DNA from: Actinokineospora fastidiosa
Lineage (GTDB): Bacteria; Actinomycetota; Actinomycetes; Mycobacteriales; Pseudonocardiaceae
DNA length: 64,000 nt
NCBI RefSeq assembly: GCF_014648415.1
Contig: NZ_BMRB01000002.1
Location: 1,571,260-1,635,259, forward strand
Direction: 5' to 3'
Shown piece after piece: positions 39,945 to 49,933 of this stretch. The notes beneath the pieces are model-generated. The model did no database searches. It was not told where the DNA came from and saw only the letters and a program-made list of their open reading frames with translations. A program made the position numbers and the translations under genes. The first letter of the stretch is position 1. Each line of letters opens with the position of its first letter.

Positions 39945-40522
39945 TGGAGGGCCACCCAGCGGCGCATCGAGTACTCCACCATCGTGATGAGGGTGTTCTT
40001 CACCGACTCGCGCTCGCGGGCGTCGCAGGGCACGATCGGCACCTCGTGCGGGATGGCCAGGGCGTCCCTCACCTCCTCGACGTCGTGGTTCAGGTGACCG
40101 TCGAAGCAGTTCAGGCCGATGATGTAGGGCAGGTTCCGCTCCTCGAAGAAGTCGATCGGGGAGAACGAGTCGGCCAGGCGGCGGGTGTCGGCCAGCACCA
40201 CCGCGCCGATGGCCCCGCGCACCAGGTCGTCCCACATGAACCAGAAGCGCTGCTGGCCGGGCGTGCCGAACAGGTAGAGCACCAGGTCGGAGTCCAGCGA
40301 CACCCGGCCGAAGTCCATGGCCACCGTCGTCGTCGACTTGTTCGGCGTGGCGGCGATGTCGTCGATGCCCGCGCTGGCGCTGGTCATGACCGCTTCCGTC
40401 GTCAGCGGCATGATCTCCGAGACCGACCCGACGAAGGTGGTCTTGCCCGCGCCGAAGCCGCCTGCGACGACGATCTTCACCGAGGTCAGGGTCGGCGCGG
40501 GGTCAAAGTCGACGGAGTCCAC
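39926..40522 (-). CDS. cvnD: Conservon GTPase CvnD
   Basis: The 198-residue Ras/MglA-like small GTPase has P-loop GGFGAGKTT at about 21-29, G3-like segment LFGTPGQQRFWFMWDD and GLNCFDG at the NKxD position. Conservons (cvnABCD) encode a membrane-associated signalling complex resembling eukaryotic G-protein systems and affect development and secondary metabolism in Streptomyces. The start at GTG 40522 overlaps the cvnC end by 20 bases. Confidence 0.95.
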   Translation of the reverse strand: MDSVDFDPAPTLTSVKIVVAGGFGAGKTTFVGSVSEIMPLTTEAVMTSASAGIDDIAATPNKSTTTVAMDFGRVSLDSDLVLYLFGTPGQQRFWFMWDDLVRGAIGAVVLADTRRLADSFSPIDFFEERNLPYIIGLNCFDGHLNHDVEEVRDALAIPHEVPIVPCDARERESVKNTLITMVEYSMRRWVALHGAGVG

Positions 40523-41012
40523 TCAGTACCCTTTCCATCAACACCAGGTGCGCCCGGTTGGCGCCGCCGGTTGCGGTCTTGTGCACGGTGACCAACCCGA
40601 GCTGGGCCATGTCGCCCAGCAGCACCTTGGCCACACCCAGCGGCGCGCCGAGCAGCGTGGCCACCTCGGCCACCGACCGGGGTTCCCGGCACAGCTCGCC
40701 GATGGCCCGGTGCTCGGACTCGGCGAACGCGGACGCGTCGGCGGCGCGCGGGCTCGTCGACACCATGGTCTCCAGCCGCAGCTCGAAGTTGGAGCGGGTG
40801 CGGCCCCGCGTCCAGGCGTACGGCCGGACGATGGCGGCCTGCTCGGCCGCGTCCGGCAGGCGGACCATCGGCACCGACTCCGCGTCCGGCCACTGCGGCT
40901 CGACCGGTCGCGCGGGCCTGGGGTCCACATCGGACCGGCCCTTGGCGCGCTTGCGCGATCGGGTGAGCCCGTTCATCACGTCGGCGATGGTCGGCTCGTG
41001 CTCGCTGCTCAT
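40503..41012 (-). CDS. cvnC: Conservon DUF742 protein CvnC
   Basis: The 169-residue protein has a basic, disordered N-terminus (GLTRSRKRAKGRSD) followed by the DUF742 winged-helix domain. Its features are the IVRPYAWTRGRT opening and SVAEVATLLGAPLGVAKVLL, ending KTATGGANRAHLVLMERVLS. CvnC is a conserved partner of CvnB and CvnD. It overlaps cvnD by 20 bases and follows cvnB by seven. Confidence 0.95.
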   Translation of the reverse strand: MSSEHEPTIADVMNGLTRSRKRAKGRSDVDPRPARPVEPQWPDAESVPMVRLPDAAEQAAIVRPYAWTRGRTRSNFELRLETMVSTSPRAADASAFAESEHRAIGELCREPRSVAEVATLLGAPLGVAKVLLGDMAQLGLVTVHKTATGGANRAHLVLMERVLSGLRRL

Positions 41013-41019
41013 GTCGCGG

Positions 41020-41460
41020 TCATGCGGGCTGCCCCACCATCCTCCCGGCCGCGCCCTGCAGCGCCGCGCGCAGCTCCGGGGTCAGCAGCTGGCCGACCCG
41101 GTCGACCAGCAGGGTCATCTCGTAGGCGACCTGCCCGATGTCGCAGGTGGGGGCCGCGAGAACCGCTAAACACGACCCGTCCCCGATGGCCATCAGCAGC
41201 ATGATGCCGCGCTCCATCTCGACCACCGTCTCGCGCACGGAGCCCGCCTCGAAGCAGCGGGCAGCGCCCTGGGTGAGGCTGATGATCCCGGAGGCGACCG
41301 CGGCCAACTGGTCGGCGCGGTCCACCGGCAGCCGGTTGGACGAGGTGAGCAGCAGACCGTCCGCGGACACCACAACGGCGTGCGCGACTCCGGTCACCCG
41401 CTCCGCGAAGTCGTTGACCAGCCAGCCGAACCGGCTTGGCTTGGACTGCGTGGACGTCAT
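41020..41460 (-). CDS. cvnB: Conservon Roadblock/LC7 protein CvnB
   Basis: The 146-residue protein has a Roadblock/LC7 domain ([20 protein letters not shown], then [14 protein letters not shown]) with the usual [18 protein letters not shown] and the membrane-proximal [18 protein letters not shown]. Roadblock proteins of this class act as GTPase-activating or scaffold partners of MglA-like GTPases, here CvnD. It follows the sensor-like cvnA by 37 bp. Confidence 0.95.
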   Translation of the reverse strand: MTSTQSKPSRFGWLVNDFAERVTGVAHAVVVSADGLLLTSSNRLPVDRADQLAAVASGIISLTQGAARCFEAGSVRETVVEMERGIMLLMAIGDGSCLAVLAAPTCDIGQVAYEMTLLVDRVGQLLTPELRAALQGAAGRMVGQPA

Positions 41461-41497
41461 CGTGCTCCATTCGGTGGTGGGGCTGGGCGAGCGGGCG

Positions 41498-44400
41498 TCA
41501 CGCATCGCCGTCGCCCTCGTGATCGACACGCCCGGACTGGCCTGCGCCGGAGGACGCCGACCCGGCGGGCACGCCCCGCTGCGCGAGGCTGTCGCGGCCG
41601 CGGTCGAGGCCCCGCTGGAACCCGGAGAGCCGGGAGCGCAGCGCCTCGGCGTCGCGTTCCACCCGGGGCCCGGACGCGGGGGCCGCGGTCTCCAGGCTGC
41701 CCGGGAGCAGCCGCTCGCGCGGCGTGCGCCGGGGCAGCCCGGTGGGCGTGGTGGCGGCCGGGACCGACCGGGCCACCGCGTCGGCGGCCTGCCAGCCCAC
41801 GTCCGCGGCGAAGCGCCAGCGCGCGCCGCGCAGGTCGAGGCTGTCCGGCGTGCCGTGCGCGGGCCCGGTGTGGTGCACACCGCGGGCGCGGTGCACGCCG
41901 CGCTGGTAGCTCGACAGGCGGTCGCGCAGGTCGTGCGCGCTGCGCTGGGCGAACGAGGGGCGGTGGTGCACGCGCGTGTCCACGCTGCCCGGCACCAGGT
42001 TCCGCCGCGGGGTGCGCCGGGGCAGGCCGGAGTCGGTGTACTCCTCGGCCTCGGCGGACGAGACGGTCCGCGCGGTGCGGAACCCGGTGTCCGCGGCGAA
42101 GTCCCAGGCGTTGTCCGGGGCGTCGGAGACCGCGCGGAACCAGGCGGACACCATCTCGTCGAAGATCGGCGTGGTCTCGTGCACCGCGGGCGGCCGCTCG
42201 TGCACCACCGTGGTGTCCCACCAGCCGGTGTCGGTCGCCTTCGGCTCGGCCGGGCTGAACAGCGCGTCGCCGACGTCGTCCGGGGCGGTCTCCGGGAGGT
42301 TCTGCGTGACCTCGGCGTCCACCGGTTTGCGCGGCTGCCTGCGCGGCAGCGGCGCGGGCTCGGCGGTGTCCGGCTCGGACGGCGCGGGCGCCTCGCCGAC
42401 GGTGTCGATCGGCTTGTCCGGCATGGACGCGCCGTCGCCCGGCGAGAGCAGTTCGAGAAGATCCGCTGTGGACGGTCCGTCGACGACGGTGGTCTCCACC
42501 GGGGTCCACGGGGCGAACGGGTCGACGCCGGGGACCGGGGAGCCGTTGGCGTGCCCGTTGGTGTGGCCGTTCGTGCGGCGGGGCAGCGCGTCCGGCTCGG
42601 CGGCGTGGCCGTGGGCGCGCCGGGGCTCGGGGCCGTGCCCGTTGGTCCCGTTCACCCCGCTGGTCCCGTTCACCCCGTTCACCGTGGTCTCCGGCGCGGG
42701 CGGGGCGGCGGGGGCGGGCAGGACGGGGACCCGGGCGGGCTCGGGGGGCGCGGTCAGGTCGGCGGGCACGGTGATGATGGCCCGCATGCCCTGCCCGATC
42801 GCCGGTTCCAGCCACACCCGCACGCCGAGCCGGGCGGCGAGCCTGCCGACGACGAACAGGCCCATCCGGCGCGAGGTGGACGCGTCGACAGCGCCCGCGT
42901 CGGCGAGCCGGGCGTTGGCCTCGGCCAGCTCGGTCGGGGTCAGGCCGATGCCGCGGTCGGCGATCTCCACCCGGATCGCGCCGCCGGGGCTGTGGTGGCT
43001 GGAGACCGTCACCTGGGTGGCGGGGGCGGAGAACGCGGTCGCGTTGTCCAGCAGCTCGGCGGTGAGGCGCACGATGTCGCCGACGGCGTAGCCGACGACG
43101 AGCACGTTCGCGGGCGGCTGGATGACGACGCGCTGGTACTGCTCGATCTCGGAGACCGCGGCGCGCAGCAGGTCGGCGAGCGGGGCGGGCAGGCTGGCCC
43201 TGCGGACCAGGTCGGCGCCGGAGAGCACCATCAGGTTCTCGTTGTTGCGGCGCATCCGGGTGGCCAGGTGGTCGAGCTGGAACAGCACGGCCAGCTGGTC
43301 GGCGTCCTCCTCGTCGCGCTCCAGCCGCTCCAGCAGGTGCAGCTGGCGCTGGACCAGGCCCTGGCTGCGGCGGGAGAGGTTGACGAAGACGTCGCTGTAG
43401 TTGGCCCGCAGGCCCGCCTGCTCGGTGGCCAGCTTGAGCGCCTGCCGGTGCACCGCGTCGAAGGCGCGGGCCACCTCGCCGACCTCGTCGCCGGTGGTGA
43501 TGGGGACCGGGTCGATCTCGGGTTCGGCAGGCAGGTTCTTGCCGCCGCGGATGCGCTCGACGGCCGCGGGCAGCGACTCCTCGGCGACCCGGAACGCCTC
43601 GCGGCGCAACAGCCGCAGCGAGGTGAGCAGTTGGCGGCCGATGGTGATGATGACCGCCGCGGCGATCACCAGGGCGACGGTGAGCACCACCGACGCCAGG
43701 CCCGCACCGTCGCTGGCCGCGTCCCGCATGGCCTCCGAGCGGGTGATGATCTCCCGGCCGAGGGTGCCGCTGACGTTGCTGATGCGGCCGGAGGTCAGCT
43801 CGGAGGCGCCGTTCCAGTCGACCGAGGTGATCGGCAGCGGCACGCCGACCGGCGGCAGCGTCTCGGCCTCGCCGCCGACGACCAGCCGCAGCAGGCCGAC
43901 CCGGGCGGCGACGCCGGGCACGTCGAGCATCCGGTCGAACTCGGCGCGCTGGGCGGGGGTGGCCACGGCGCGGAACTCGCGGACGTGCTCGTCGTAGCGG
44001 GCCTGCGAGCTGCGCAGCGCCTCCAGCTCGGCCGCGGACAGCCCGCCGCGGGCGATGCCCATGGCGACCAGGGCCTGCTGGTAGTAGACGGCCTCCTTGG
44101 CCGCCTCCAGGTGGTGCAGCGCGCCCGCGGTGCCGGACAGGCCCGGGTCGGCGATCTCCTCGGCGGCGGCGCGGTCGAAGGCCAGCAGCGACTCGATGAC
44201 CGCGGTGTACCCGGCCAGCGCCGACGCGCCGTCGATCTCCCGCTCGGCGACGCGGGCGCGCAGCCCGTCCAGCTCGCCGAGGCGGGTGAGGGCGGCGGCG
44301 TGCCGGTCGGCGGTGGCGGGGTTGGCGAACTCCGCGCGCTCGACCGAGCGGACCAGGTTCGCGCGGGCGGCGTCGGCGCTGCGCTGCTCGGCGGTGAGCT

Positions 44401-44710
44401 CGGAGGTGATGTCCCGGGTGCCGCCGGTGAGCAGCGTCGCGGCCTTGGTGCGCTCGCGCTGCAGCCAGGTGAGGACTTTGCGCAGGTCGTCGTTGACCAC
44501 GACCAGGCGGTCGACCCTGCGGAAGGAGTCGGCGGTGTCGATCTGCCCGCCGATGGTCAGCCCGCCGAGCACGATGGCGAACACGACGGGGACGAGGATG
44601 ACGGCGCTGAGCTTGACCGGGAGGTTCCAGTCGCGCCACCGGGTGATGGTGGACCACCGAGTGGCTTCCCCACCCTCGGTGCTCTCGGTCTTGGACGCCA
44701 TGTCGGTCAC
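41498..44710 (-). CDS. cvnA: Conservon sensor histidine kinase-like protein CvnA
   Basis: The 1070-residue membrane protein has a first membrane helix at about 30-52, an extracytoplasmic nitrate-sensor-like helical domain (about 55-335), a second membrane helix at 340-362 and a HAMP-like linker. The kinase-type ATPase domain has N-box [13 protein letters not shown] and GIGLT. The C-terminal 400 residues are Pro/Thr/Glu-rich with [10 protein letters not shown] and two copies of a [12 protein letters not shown] motif each followed by an SxxQRG helix. GTG 44710 is preferred (AAGGGG six bases upstream) over ATG 44701. A clear phospho-acceptor H-box was not identified. It heads the operon cvnABCD. 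Confidence 0.95.
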   Translation of the reverse strand: MTDMASKTESTEGGEATRWSTITRWRDWNLPVKLSAVILVPVVFAIVLGGLTIGGQIDTADSFRRVDRLVVVNDDLRKVLTWLQRERTKAATLLTGGTRDITSELTAEQRSADAARANLVRSVERAEFANPATADRHAAALTRLGELDGLRARVAEREIDGASALAGYTAVIESLLAFDRAAAEEIADPGLSGTAGALHHLEAAKEAVYYQQALVAMGIARGGLSAAELEALRSSQARYDEHVREFRAVATPAQRAEFDRMLDVPGVAARVGLLRLVVGGEAETLPPVGVPLPITSVDWNGASELTSGRISNVSGTLGREIITRSEAMRDAASDGAGLASVVLTVALVIAAAVIITIGRQLLTSLRLLRREAFRVAEESLPAAVERIRGGKNLPAEPEIDPVPITTGDEVGEVARAFDAVHRQALKLATEQAGLRANYSDVFVNLSRRSQGLVQRQLHLLERLERDEEDADQLAVLFQLDHLATRMRRNNENLMVLSGADLVRRASLPAPLADLLRAAVSEIEQYQRVVIQPPANVLVVGYAVGDIVRLTAELLDNATAFSAPATQVTVSSHHSPGGAIRVEIADRGIGLTPTELAEANARLADAGAVDASTSRRMGLFVVGRLAARLGVRVWLEPAIGQGMRAIITVPADLTAPPEPARVPVLPAPAAPPAPETTVNGVNGTSGVNGTNGHGPEPRRAHGHAAEPDALPRRTNGHTNGHANGSPVPGVDPFAPWTPVETTVVDGPSTADLLELLSPGDGASMPDKPIDTVGEAPAPSEPDTAEPAPLPRRQPRKPVDAEVTQNLPETAPDDVGDALFSPAEPKATDTGWWDTTVVHERPPAVHETTPIFDEMVSAWFRAVSDAPDNAWDFAADTGFRTARTVSSAEAEEYTDSGLPRRTPRRNLVPGSVDTRVHHRPSFAQRSAHDLRDRLSSYQRGVHRARGVHHTGPAHGTPDSLDLRGARWRFAADVGWQAADAVARSVPAATTPTGLPRRTPRERLLPGSLETAAPASGPRVERDAEALRSRLSGFQRGLDRGRDSLAQRGVPAGSASSGAGQSGRVDHEGDGDA

Positions 44711-45374
44711 GCTCGGCCCCTTACGCATCGTCGGCCGTATCGGCTTCGCCGCGTCACGGGGAATAACAGCCTCACCGCACAGCTCCCTTCCGTGACAGAT
44801 TCCAGGCAGCACTGATTTCCGACAGCGCCCGCGGTCCCCAGCGGCCGATCCGGCCGCGGACCGCTCGCCCTACTTCCCGGCGGCGACAACGTGGCAGAAG
44901 ACTACCGGAATCGCCCACTCGGGAAAGCCTCTCGATCTCTCGCCTTTGACCTGGGAAAACGAGCCGTTAACCGGCGCAGGCGGCCCCGATCCGCCGGTCA
45001 AGATCGCGTCGCGGTCACCCTTCGCGGTTGTTTTGCCGACTTAATCGCTAGATCGGGTTACATCCGCAGGCGCGTCGTCCCTCGTCGGAGCCCAGGTCAG
45101 GCCCACATGCAACTCCCACGACGCAAGGTGACCGATCGATTCACCACTAAGTGTGAGATCGCCTGGGCCCGCGTATCCATACCAGACCGTCATCGTTCCG
45201 TGATCTCACGGCTCCGATATACGCAGGCAGGCCTATCCACGGCTCTTTAAAGAGCGCGCGTACACGCTTTGGATCGATAGTGGCCCATACGTCGGCGCAT
45301 TAGGCGAACCAGCCCCTCGTGGTTACTATGACGCCCGCCCGATTCGGCATTCACCCCTTTCCCCGGAGGAACGC
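44711..45374. other. Gene-free divergent promoter region (cvnA / DUF485-symporter)
   Basis: No coding region is supported in these 660 bp, which are noticeably richer in A+T than the neighbours. It contains the perfect 14-bp palindrome GCTCTTTAAAGAGC at 45242-45255, 133-120 bp before the DUF485 start, and a promoter for that gene. A 119-residue open frame at 44891-45250 has atypical composition and no ribosome site. Confidence 0.6.
45300..45329 (+). promoter_or_regulatory. Candidate promoter of the DUF485-symporter operon
   Basis: TTAGGC (45300-45305) and TACTAT (45324-45329) are 18 bp apart, with the -10 about 46 bp before the ATG. The -10 is good and the -35 weak. Confidence 0.45.
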
Positions 45375-45767
45375 ATGACCGAGGTCGTCCCCCCGCGGCC
45401 GCGGGTCGCGACGTTCGGCGGCATCGCGCCCGGCGCCGCCGCGCCCGCCCCGCCAGCAGGCCCGGACTTCGCCGCGATCCACGCCAGCCCGGCCTTCGTC
45501 GCGCTGCGCGGCCGGTTCCGCCGCTTCGTCTTCGGCATGACCGCGGTGTTCTTCGTCTGGTACCTGACCTACGTGCTGCTCGCGGCCTACGCCAAGGACT
45601 TCATGGCGACGCGGGTGACCGGGTCCGTCACGGTCGGGCTGATCCTCGGGCTGCTCCAGTTCGCCTCCACGATCGCCATCACCGCCTGCTACCTGCGCTG
45701 GGCGCGCTCGCGGATCGACCCCGACGTCGCCGCCATCCGCGCGGCGGCGCAGGGGGTGGCGCGGTGA
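45375..45767 (+). CDS. DUF485 membrane protein
   Basis: The 130-residue protein has a Pro/Ala-rich N-terminus, then the DUF485 core: HASPAFVALRGRFRRFVFGM, a first membrane helix (TAVFFVWYLTYVLLAAYA), and a second (VTVGLILGLLQFASTIAITA) followed by YLRWARSRIDP. DUF485 proteins (YjcH-like) are almost always encoded just before acetate-type solute:cation symporters and are thought to be accessory subunits. GGAGG precedes the ATG. Its stop overlaps the symporter start (GTGA). Confidence 0.93.
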   Translation: MTEVVPPRPRVATFGGIAPGAAAPAPPAGPDFAAIHASPAFVALRGRFRRFVFGMTAVFFVWYLTYVLLAAYAKDFMATRVTGSVTVGLILGLLQFASTIAITACYLRWARSRIDPDVAAIRAAAQGVAR

Positions 45768-47338
45768 TCCTGGCCAGCGAGGGCGTCGGCAACCCGACGC
45801 TCAACACCGCGGTGTTCGCCGCGTTCGTCGTCGTGACGCTGTACGTGGTGTACCGCGTCAGCTCGCGCAACAGCTCGACCGCCGACTACTACGCCGCGGG
45901 CGGGGGCTTCTCCGGCGTGCAGAACGGCATCGCGCTCTCCGGGGACTTCCTCTCCGCGGCGTCGTTCCTCGGCATCGCGGGCGCCATCGCCATCAACGGC
46001 TACGACGGCTTCCTCTACTCGATCGGCTTCCTGGTGGCGTGGCTGGTGAACCTGCTGCTGGTCGCCGAGCTGGTGCGCAACACCGGCCGGTTCACCATGG
46101 GCGACGTCATCGCCTTCCGCATGCGCAAGCGCCCCGTGCGGGCCGCGGCGGCGACGTCCACCCTGGTCATCTCGTTCTTCTACATGCTGGCCCAGATGGC
46201 GGGCGCGGGCGCGGTCGTCGCGCTGCTGCTGGACGTGCAGAGCAAGGCGGGCCAGGCGCTCGTCATCGCCGTCGTCGGCCTGATCATGGTCCTCTACGTG
46301 CTGGTCGGCGGCATGAAGGGCACCACGTGGGTGCAGATCATCAAGGCGTCGATCCTGATCCTCTGCGTCGTGCTGATGACGGTGTTCCTGCTCGGCAAGT
46401 TCGGCTTCAGCATGACCGCGCTGCTGGAGGAGGCCGCGGCCAACAACAGCAAGGGCGAGGCCGTGCTGGAGCCGGGCGCGCAGTACGGCTCGTCGCCGCT
46501 GGACTTCATCTCGCTGTCGCTGGCGCTGATCCTGGGCGCCGCGGGCCTGCCGCACGTCCTCATGCGCTTCTACACCGTGCCCAACGCGACCGAGGCGCGG
46601 CGCTCGGTGGTGTGGGCGGTCGGCACGATGACGGTGTTCTACGTCTCGACCCTGGTCATCGGCTACGGCGCGTCCGCGCTGGTCGGCTCGGAGCGCATCC
46701 TGGACTCCACCGGCGGGGTCAACTCGGCCGCGCCGCTGCTGGCCTTCGAGATCGGCGGGACGGTCCTGCTGGGCATCGTCGCCGCGGTGGCGTTCGCGAC
46801 GATCCTGGCCGTCGTGGCGGGCCTGACGATCACCGCGTCGGCGTCCTTCGCCCACGACGTGTACGCCGGGATCTTCCGCCACGGCCGGGCCGACGCGGCG
46901 AGCGAGGTGCGGGTGGCCCGCATCACCGCCGTCGTCATCGGCGCGCTGGCGATCATCGGCGGCATCCTGGCCAACGGCCAGAACGTCGCGTTCCTGGTGG
47001 CCCTGGCGTTCGCGTTCGCCGCGTCGGCGAACCTGTCGACGATCCTCTACTCGCTGTTCTGGAAGCGGTTCAACACCACCGGCACGCTCTGGGCGATGTA
47101 CAGCGGTCTCGGGTCGTGCCTGCTGCTGGTGTTCTTCTCACCGGTGTTCTCCGGCTCCCCCAACTCGATCTTCAGCGGCGCGGACTTCGCGCTGTTCCCG
47201 CTGTCGAACCCGGGCATCGTCTCCATCCCGGTCTCGTTCGTCTGCGGGTACCTGGGCACCGTCCTGTCGTCGGACAAGGCCGACGAGGCGCTGCAGAAGG
47301 AGATGGAGGTCCGGTCGCTGACCGGCATCGGACGCTGA
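45764..47338 (+). CDS. Solute:sodium symporter of the acetate permease (ActP) type
   Basis: The 524-residue protein has 13 or so membrane helices and sodium-solute-symporter motifs: STADYYAAGGGFSGVQNGIA, SGDFLSAASFLGIAGAIA, GGMKGTTWVQIIKA and ILGAAGLPHVLMRFYTVPNA. The cluster best fits the ActP/MctC branch that carries acetate, propionate or pyruvate. The gene overlaps the DUF485 gene, as in E. coli yjcH-actP. The substrate is inferred from family. A hairpin terminator follows nine bases after the stop. Confidence 0.93.
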   Translation: MILASEGVGNPTLNTAVFAAFVVVTLYVVYRVSSRNSSTADYYAAGGGFSGVQNGIALSGDFLSAASFLGIAGAIAINGYDGFLYSIGFLVAWLVNLLLVAELVRNTGRFTMGDVIAFRMRKRPVRAAAATSTLVISFFYMLAQMAGAGAVVALLLDVQSKAGQALVIAVVGLIMVLYVLVGGMKGTTWVQIIKASILILCVVLMTVFLLGKFGFSMTALLEEAAANNSKGEAVLEPGAQYGSSPLDFISLSLALILGAAGLPHVLMRFYTVPNATEARRSVVWAVGTMTVFYVSTLVIGYGASALVGSERILDSTGGVNSAAPLLAFEIGGTVLLGIVAAVAFATILAVVAGLTITASASFAHDVYAGIFRHGRADAASEVRVARITAVVIGALAIIGGILANGQNVAFLVALAFAFAASANLSTILYSLFWKRFNTTGTLWAMYSGLGSCLLLVFFSPVFSGSPNSIFSGADFALFPLSNPGIVSIPVSFVCGYLGTVLSSDKADEALQKEMEVRSLTGIGR

Positions 47339-47347
47339 CCGCGATCG

Positions 47348-47381
47348 ACCTGGGGGCCGCTCGTCCGGGTGGCCCCCAGGT
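47348..47381 (+). terminator. Terminator of the DUF485-symporter operon
   Basis: Perfect 11-bp stem ACCTGGGGGCC / GGCCCCCAGGT (47348-47358, 47371-47381) with a 12-nt loop. Confidence 0.8.
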
Positions 47382-47433
47382 GTGAGCCGGTCGGCGTCCA
47401 CCCTGCGCCCGATCCGGTACTAAAGTGCACGCC

Positions 47434-48591
47434 GTGTTGCACACTTCCCCCGCTCACGGTACGGAGGCCCGGCTGCGCGCGTTCCTCGACGAACACGCGC
47501 CCGAGACCCCGTGCCTGGTGATCGATCTGGCCGCCGTCCGGGCGAACTACCGGTCACTGCGGGACGAACTGCCCGAGGCGGGGGTGTTCTACGCCGTCAA
47601 GGCGAACCCCGCCCCGGAGATCGTCCGGGCGCTGGCGGTCGAGGGCTCGGCCTTCGACGTGGCCAGCGTCGGCGAGATCGACATGTGCCTGGCGCAGGGC
47701 GCGAGCCCGGAGTCGCTGTCCTACGGCAATCCGATCAAGAAGGCGCGCGACATCGCCTACGCGTACGCGCGCGGTGTGCGCCGGTTCACATTCGACTCCG
47801 ACGACGACCTGGAGAAGCTGGCGGCCAACGCGCCGGGCGCGCAGGTCTGGTGCCGGTTCCTGGTCGACGCGCCGGAGTCGGGGACGCCCTTCGGCCGGAA
47901 ATTCGGTTGCGCCCCGCAGATGGCGGCGCGACTGTTGGTCCGTGCTGCCGAACTGGGCATGGACGTGCGCGGGGCCTGCTTCCACGTCGGCTCCCAGCAC
48001 ACCGACCCCGCCGCGTGGGTGGCGGGGATCGCGCAGGCCGCGGCGATCGGGCGGGCGAGTGCCGCCCGCGGCGTCGTGCTGACCTCGCTCAACCTCGGCG
48101 GCGGGTTCCCGGCCAGCTACGTCACGGCCGCGCCCGCGCTGCGCGAGCACGCCTCGGCCATCCGGGCGGCCGTCGCCGAGCACTTCGACACCCCGCCCGA
48201 GCTGCTCATCGAGCCGGGGCGGGCGGTCGTGGCCACCGCCGGGATGATCCGCAGCGAAGTGGTGCTGGTCTCGCGCAAGTCCGACGCGGACGAGCACCGC
48301 TGGGTGTATCTGGACATCGGCCGTTACCAGGGGCTGGCGGAGACGGAGAACGAGTACATCGCCTACCGGCTGCGCACCGCGCACCCGGACACCCCGGACG
48401 GGCCCGTGGTCATCGCGGGCCCGACTTGCGACGGCGATGATGTGATTTACCAGCGGACCCCGTATCGTCTCCCCCTGGCTCTGCGCGCGGGCGATCATGT
48501 CGACATCCTCGACACGGGCGCCTACACGGCAAGCTACGCATCGGTGTCCTTCAATGGATTCCCGCCACTGCCGACACTGTTCGTCGGCTGA
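47434..48591 (+). CDS. Ornithine/lysine-type decarboxylase (alanine-racemase fold)
   Basis: The 385-residue PLP enzyme of fold type III carries the Schiff-base Lys at about K56 in YAVKANPAPEIV, the GEIDMCLAQGAS segment, the phosphate-binding GGGFP, and the catalytic CDGDD motif (GPTCDGDDVI) with the Cys contributed across the dimer. This motif and the 385-residue length fit eukaryotic-type ornithine decarboxylases rather than diaminopimelate decarboxylase. GTG 47434 is used; a GTG at 47425 is possible but overlaps the likely -10. speD and speE follow directly, so the product is probably putrescine for spermidine synthesis. Confidence 0.9.
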   Translation: MLHTSPAHGTEARLRAFLDEHAPETPCLVIDLAAVRANYRSLRDELPEAGVFYAVKANPAPEIVRALAVEGSAFDVASVGEIDMCLAQGASPESLSYGNPIKKARDIAYAYARGVRRFTFDSDDDLEKLAANAPGAQVWCRFLVDAPESGTPFGRKFGCAPQMAARLLVRAAELGMDVRGACFHVGSQHTDPAAWVAGIAQAAAIGRASAARGVVLTSLNLGGGFPASYVTAAPALREHASAIRAAVAEHFDTPPELLIEPGRAVVATAGMIRSEVVLVSRKSDADEHRWVYLDIGRYQGLAETENEYIAYRLRTAHPDTPDGPVVIAGPTCDGDDVIYQRTPYRLPLALRAGDHVDILDTGAYTASYASVSFNGFPPLPTLFVG

Positions 48592-48616
48592 CACACCCCC
48601 GTAGGAGGTTGGATAG

Positions 48617-49021
48617 ATGGCGCACGACCTCACGCCCGCAGCGGGCGTAGGCTTCTTCGCCGGTCGTCACGTACTCGCCGAGTTCGAAGGTGTCGACGCC
48701 TCGAAGCTCGACGATCTGGCCTTCCTCCATACGACCCTGGAGGACGTGTTGCGGCAGGCGGGCGCCACGGTCTGCGACGTCATCTCGAAGCAGTTCGAGC
48801 CGCAAGGGGTGACGGTGCTGGCGCTGCTCTCGGAGTCCCACGCCTCGATCCACACGTACCCGGAGATCGGCTCGATGTTCGTCGACATCTTCACCTGCGG
48901 CGACACCGCCGACCCCGAGCTGGCCGCCGCGCTGCTGCGCGACCGCCTCGGCGCCCGCGAGGCGACCATCCAGACCGTCCACAGGGGACACAAGGTGCCC
49001 GCCGCCGGGGTGGTCGCGTGA
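48617..49021 (+). CDS. speD: S-adenosylmethionine decarboxylase proenzyme (class 1B)
   Basis: The 134-residue proenzyme supplies decarboxylated SAM for aminopropyl transfer. Self-cleavage between E73 and S74 in LLSESHASIHTYPE generates the pyruvoyl group, and C94 in FTCGD is the catalytic acid. GTAGGAGG precedes the ATG by eight bases. It lies between the decarboxylase and speE; its stop overlaps the speE start (GTGA). Confidence 0.96.
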   Translation: MAHDLTPAAGVGFFAGRHVLAEFEGVDASKLDDLAFLHTTLEDVLRQAGATVCDVISKQFEPQGVTVLALLSESHASIHTYPEIGSMFVDIFTCGDTADPELAAALLRDRLGAREATIQTVHRGHKVPAAGVVA

Positions 49022-49863
49022 CCACCATCGTCGAGCCGCTGGGCGCCGGGATGACCAGGGTGTGGCAGATGCCCGAGGTCATCGTCGACACCCGCACGCA
49101 GTTCCAGCACCTGGTCATCGGCAGGACCGCGCAGGGCGTCAGCCTCTTCTGCGACGACGACCGGCAGAGCACCGAGTTCAGCCAGCTGACCTACCACGAG
49201 GCGCTGCTGGTGCCCGCGCTGCTGCTCGCGGCGAAGGTCGAGCGGGTGCTGGTGGTCGGCTCCAGCGAGGGTGTTGTGAGCCAGATCTCAGTGGCCGCCG
49301 GGGCCTCGGTCGTCGACCACGTCGACATCGACCGGCAGGCCGTCGAGCTGTGCGCGCAGCACCTGCCGTACGGCTACACGCCGGAGGAGCTGGAGCGCGC
49401 GGTCGCGGGCGACGGCCCGGTCCGCGTGCACTACGCCGACGGCTGGCAGTTCCTGGCCGAGACCACCGAGAAGTACGACATCGTGCTGGTGGACCTGCCG
49501 GACGAGCGGCCGGAGTTCGCCCAGCACAACCGCTTGTACGAGGAGGAGTTCCTCACCCGCTGCAAGTCCGTGCTCGCTCCCGGTGGCGTCGTGGTGTGCC
49601 AGGCGGGCTGCCAGACCATGTGGCGCAACGAGACGCTGCTGCGGTCGTGGCGCCGCTTCCACGAGGTCTTCGGCACGACGGTCTACTACGGCTCCGACGA
49701 GCACGAGTGGGCGTTCCTCTTCGGCATGGCCGAGGAGGTCCCGGACACGACCGAGCGCATGGTCGCCCGGTTGGAGACGCTGCCCTACCGCCCGGAGACG
49801 ATTGACGCCGACGCCCTGCGCGGCTGCTCGGTGCCGCCGTACCGGGTGCGCAGGTCGCTCTAG
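49018..49863 (+). CDS. speE: Spermidine synthase-like aminopropyltransferase
   Basis: The 281-residue enzyme transfers the aminopropyl group from decarboxylated SAM to a polyamine, presumably putrescine. It has the QSTEFSQLTYHEALLVPALL substrate segment (YHE), nucleotide-binding VLVVGSSEGVVSQ in place of the common GGGDG, VDIDRQAVEL and the catalytic Asp region VLVDLPDERPE. The GSSEG and DLPDE variants diverge from the classical GGGDG and DSTDP of spermidine synthases, so agmatine or longer polyamines are possible acceptors. It completes the polyamine operon. Confidence 0.9.
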   Translation: MTTIVEPLGAGMTRVWQMPEVIVDTRTQFQHLVIGRTAQGVSLFCDDDRQSTEFSQLTYHEALLVPALLLAAKVERVLVVGSSEGVVSQISVAAGASVVDHVDIDRQAVELCAQHLPYGYTPEELERAVAGDGPVRVHYADGWQFLAETTEKYDIVLVDLPDERPEFAQHNRLYEEEFLTRCKSVLAPGGVVVCQAGCQTMWRNETLLRSWRRFHEVFGTTVYYGSDEHEWAFLFGMAEEVPDTTERMVARLETLPYRPETIDADALRGCSVPPYRVRRSL

Positions 49864-49933
49864 GCCCGATCAGGGAACGGGGCCGTCTCGCAGCGCGCGG
49901 GGCGGCCCCTTCCGCATCCGCCGGAGGTGCTGG

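Noticed and set aside
44891-45250. 119-residue open frame in the cvnA-DUF485 gap
   Set aside because: Atypical composition, no ribosome site, lies across a promoter-like region.
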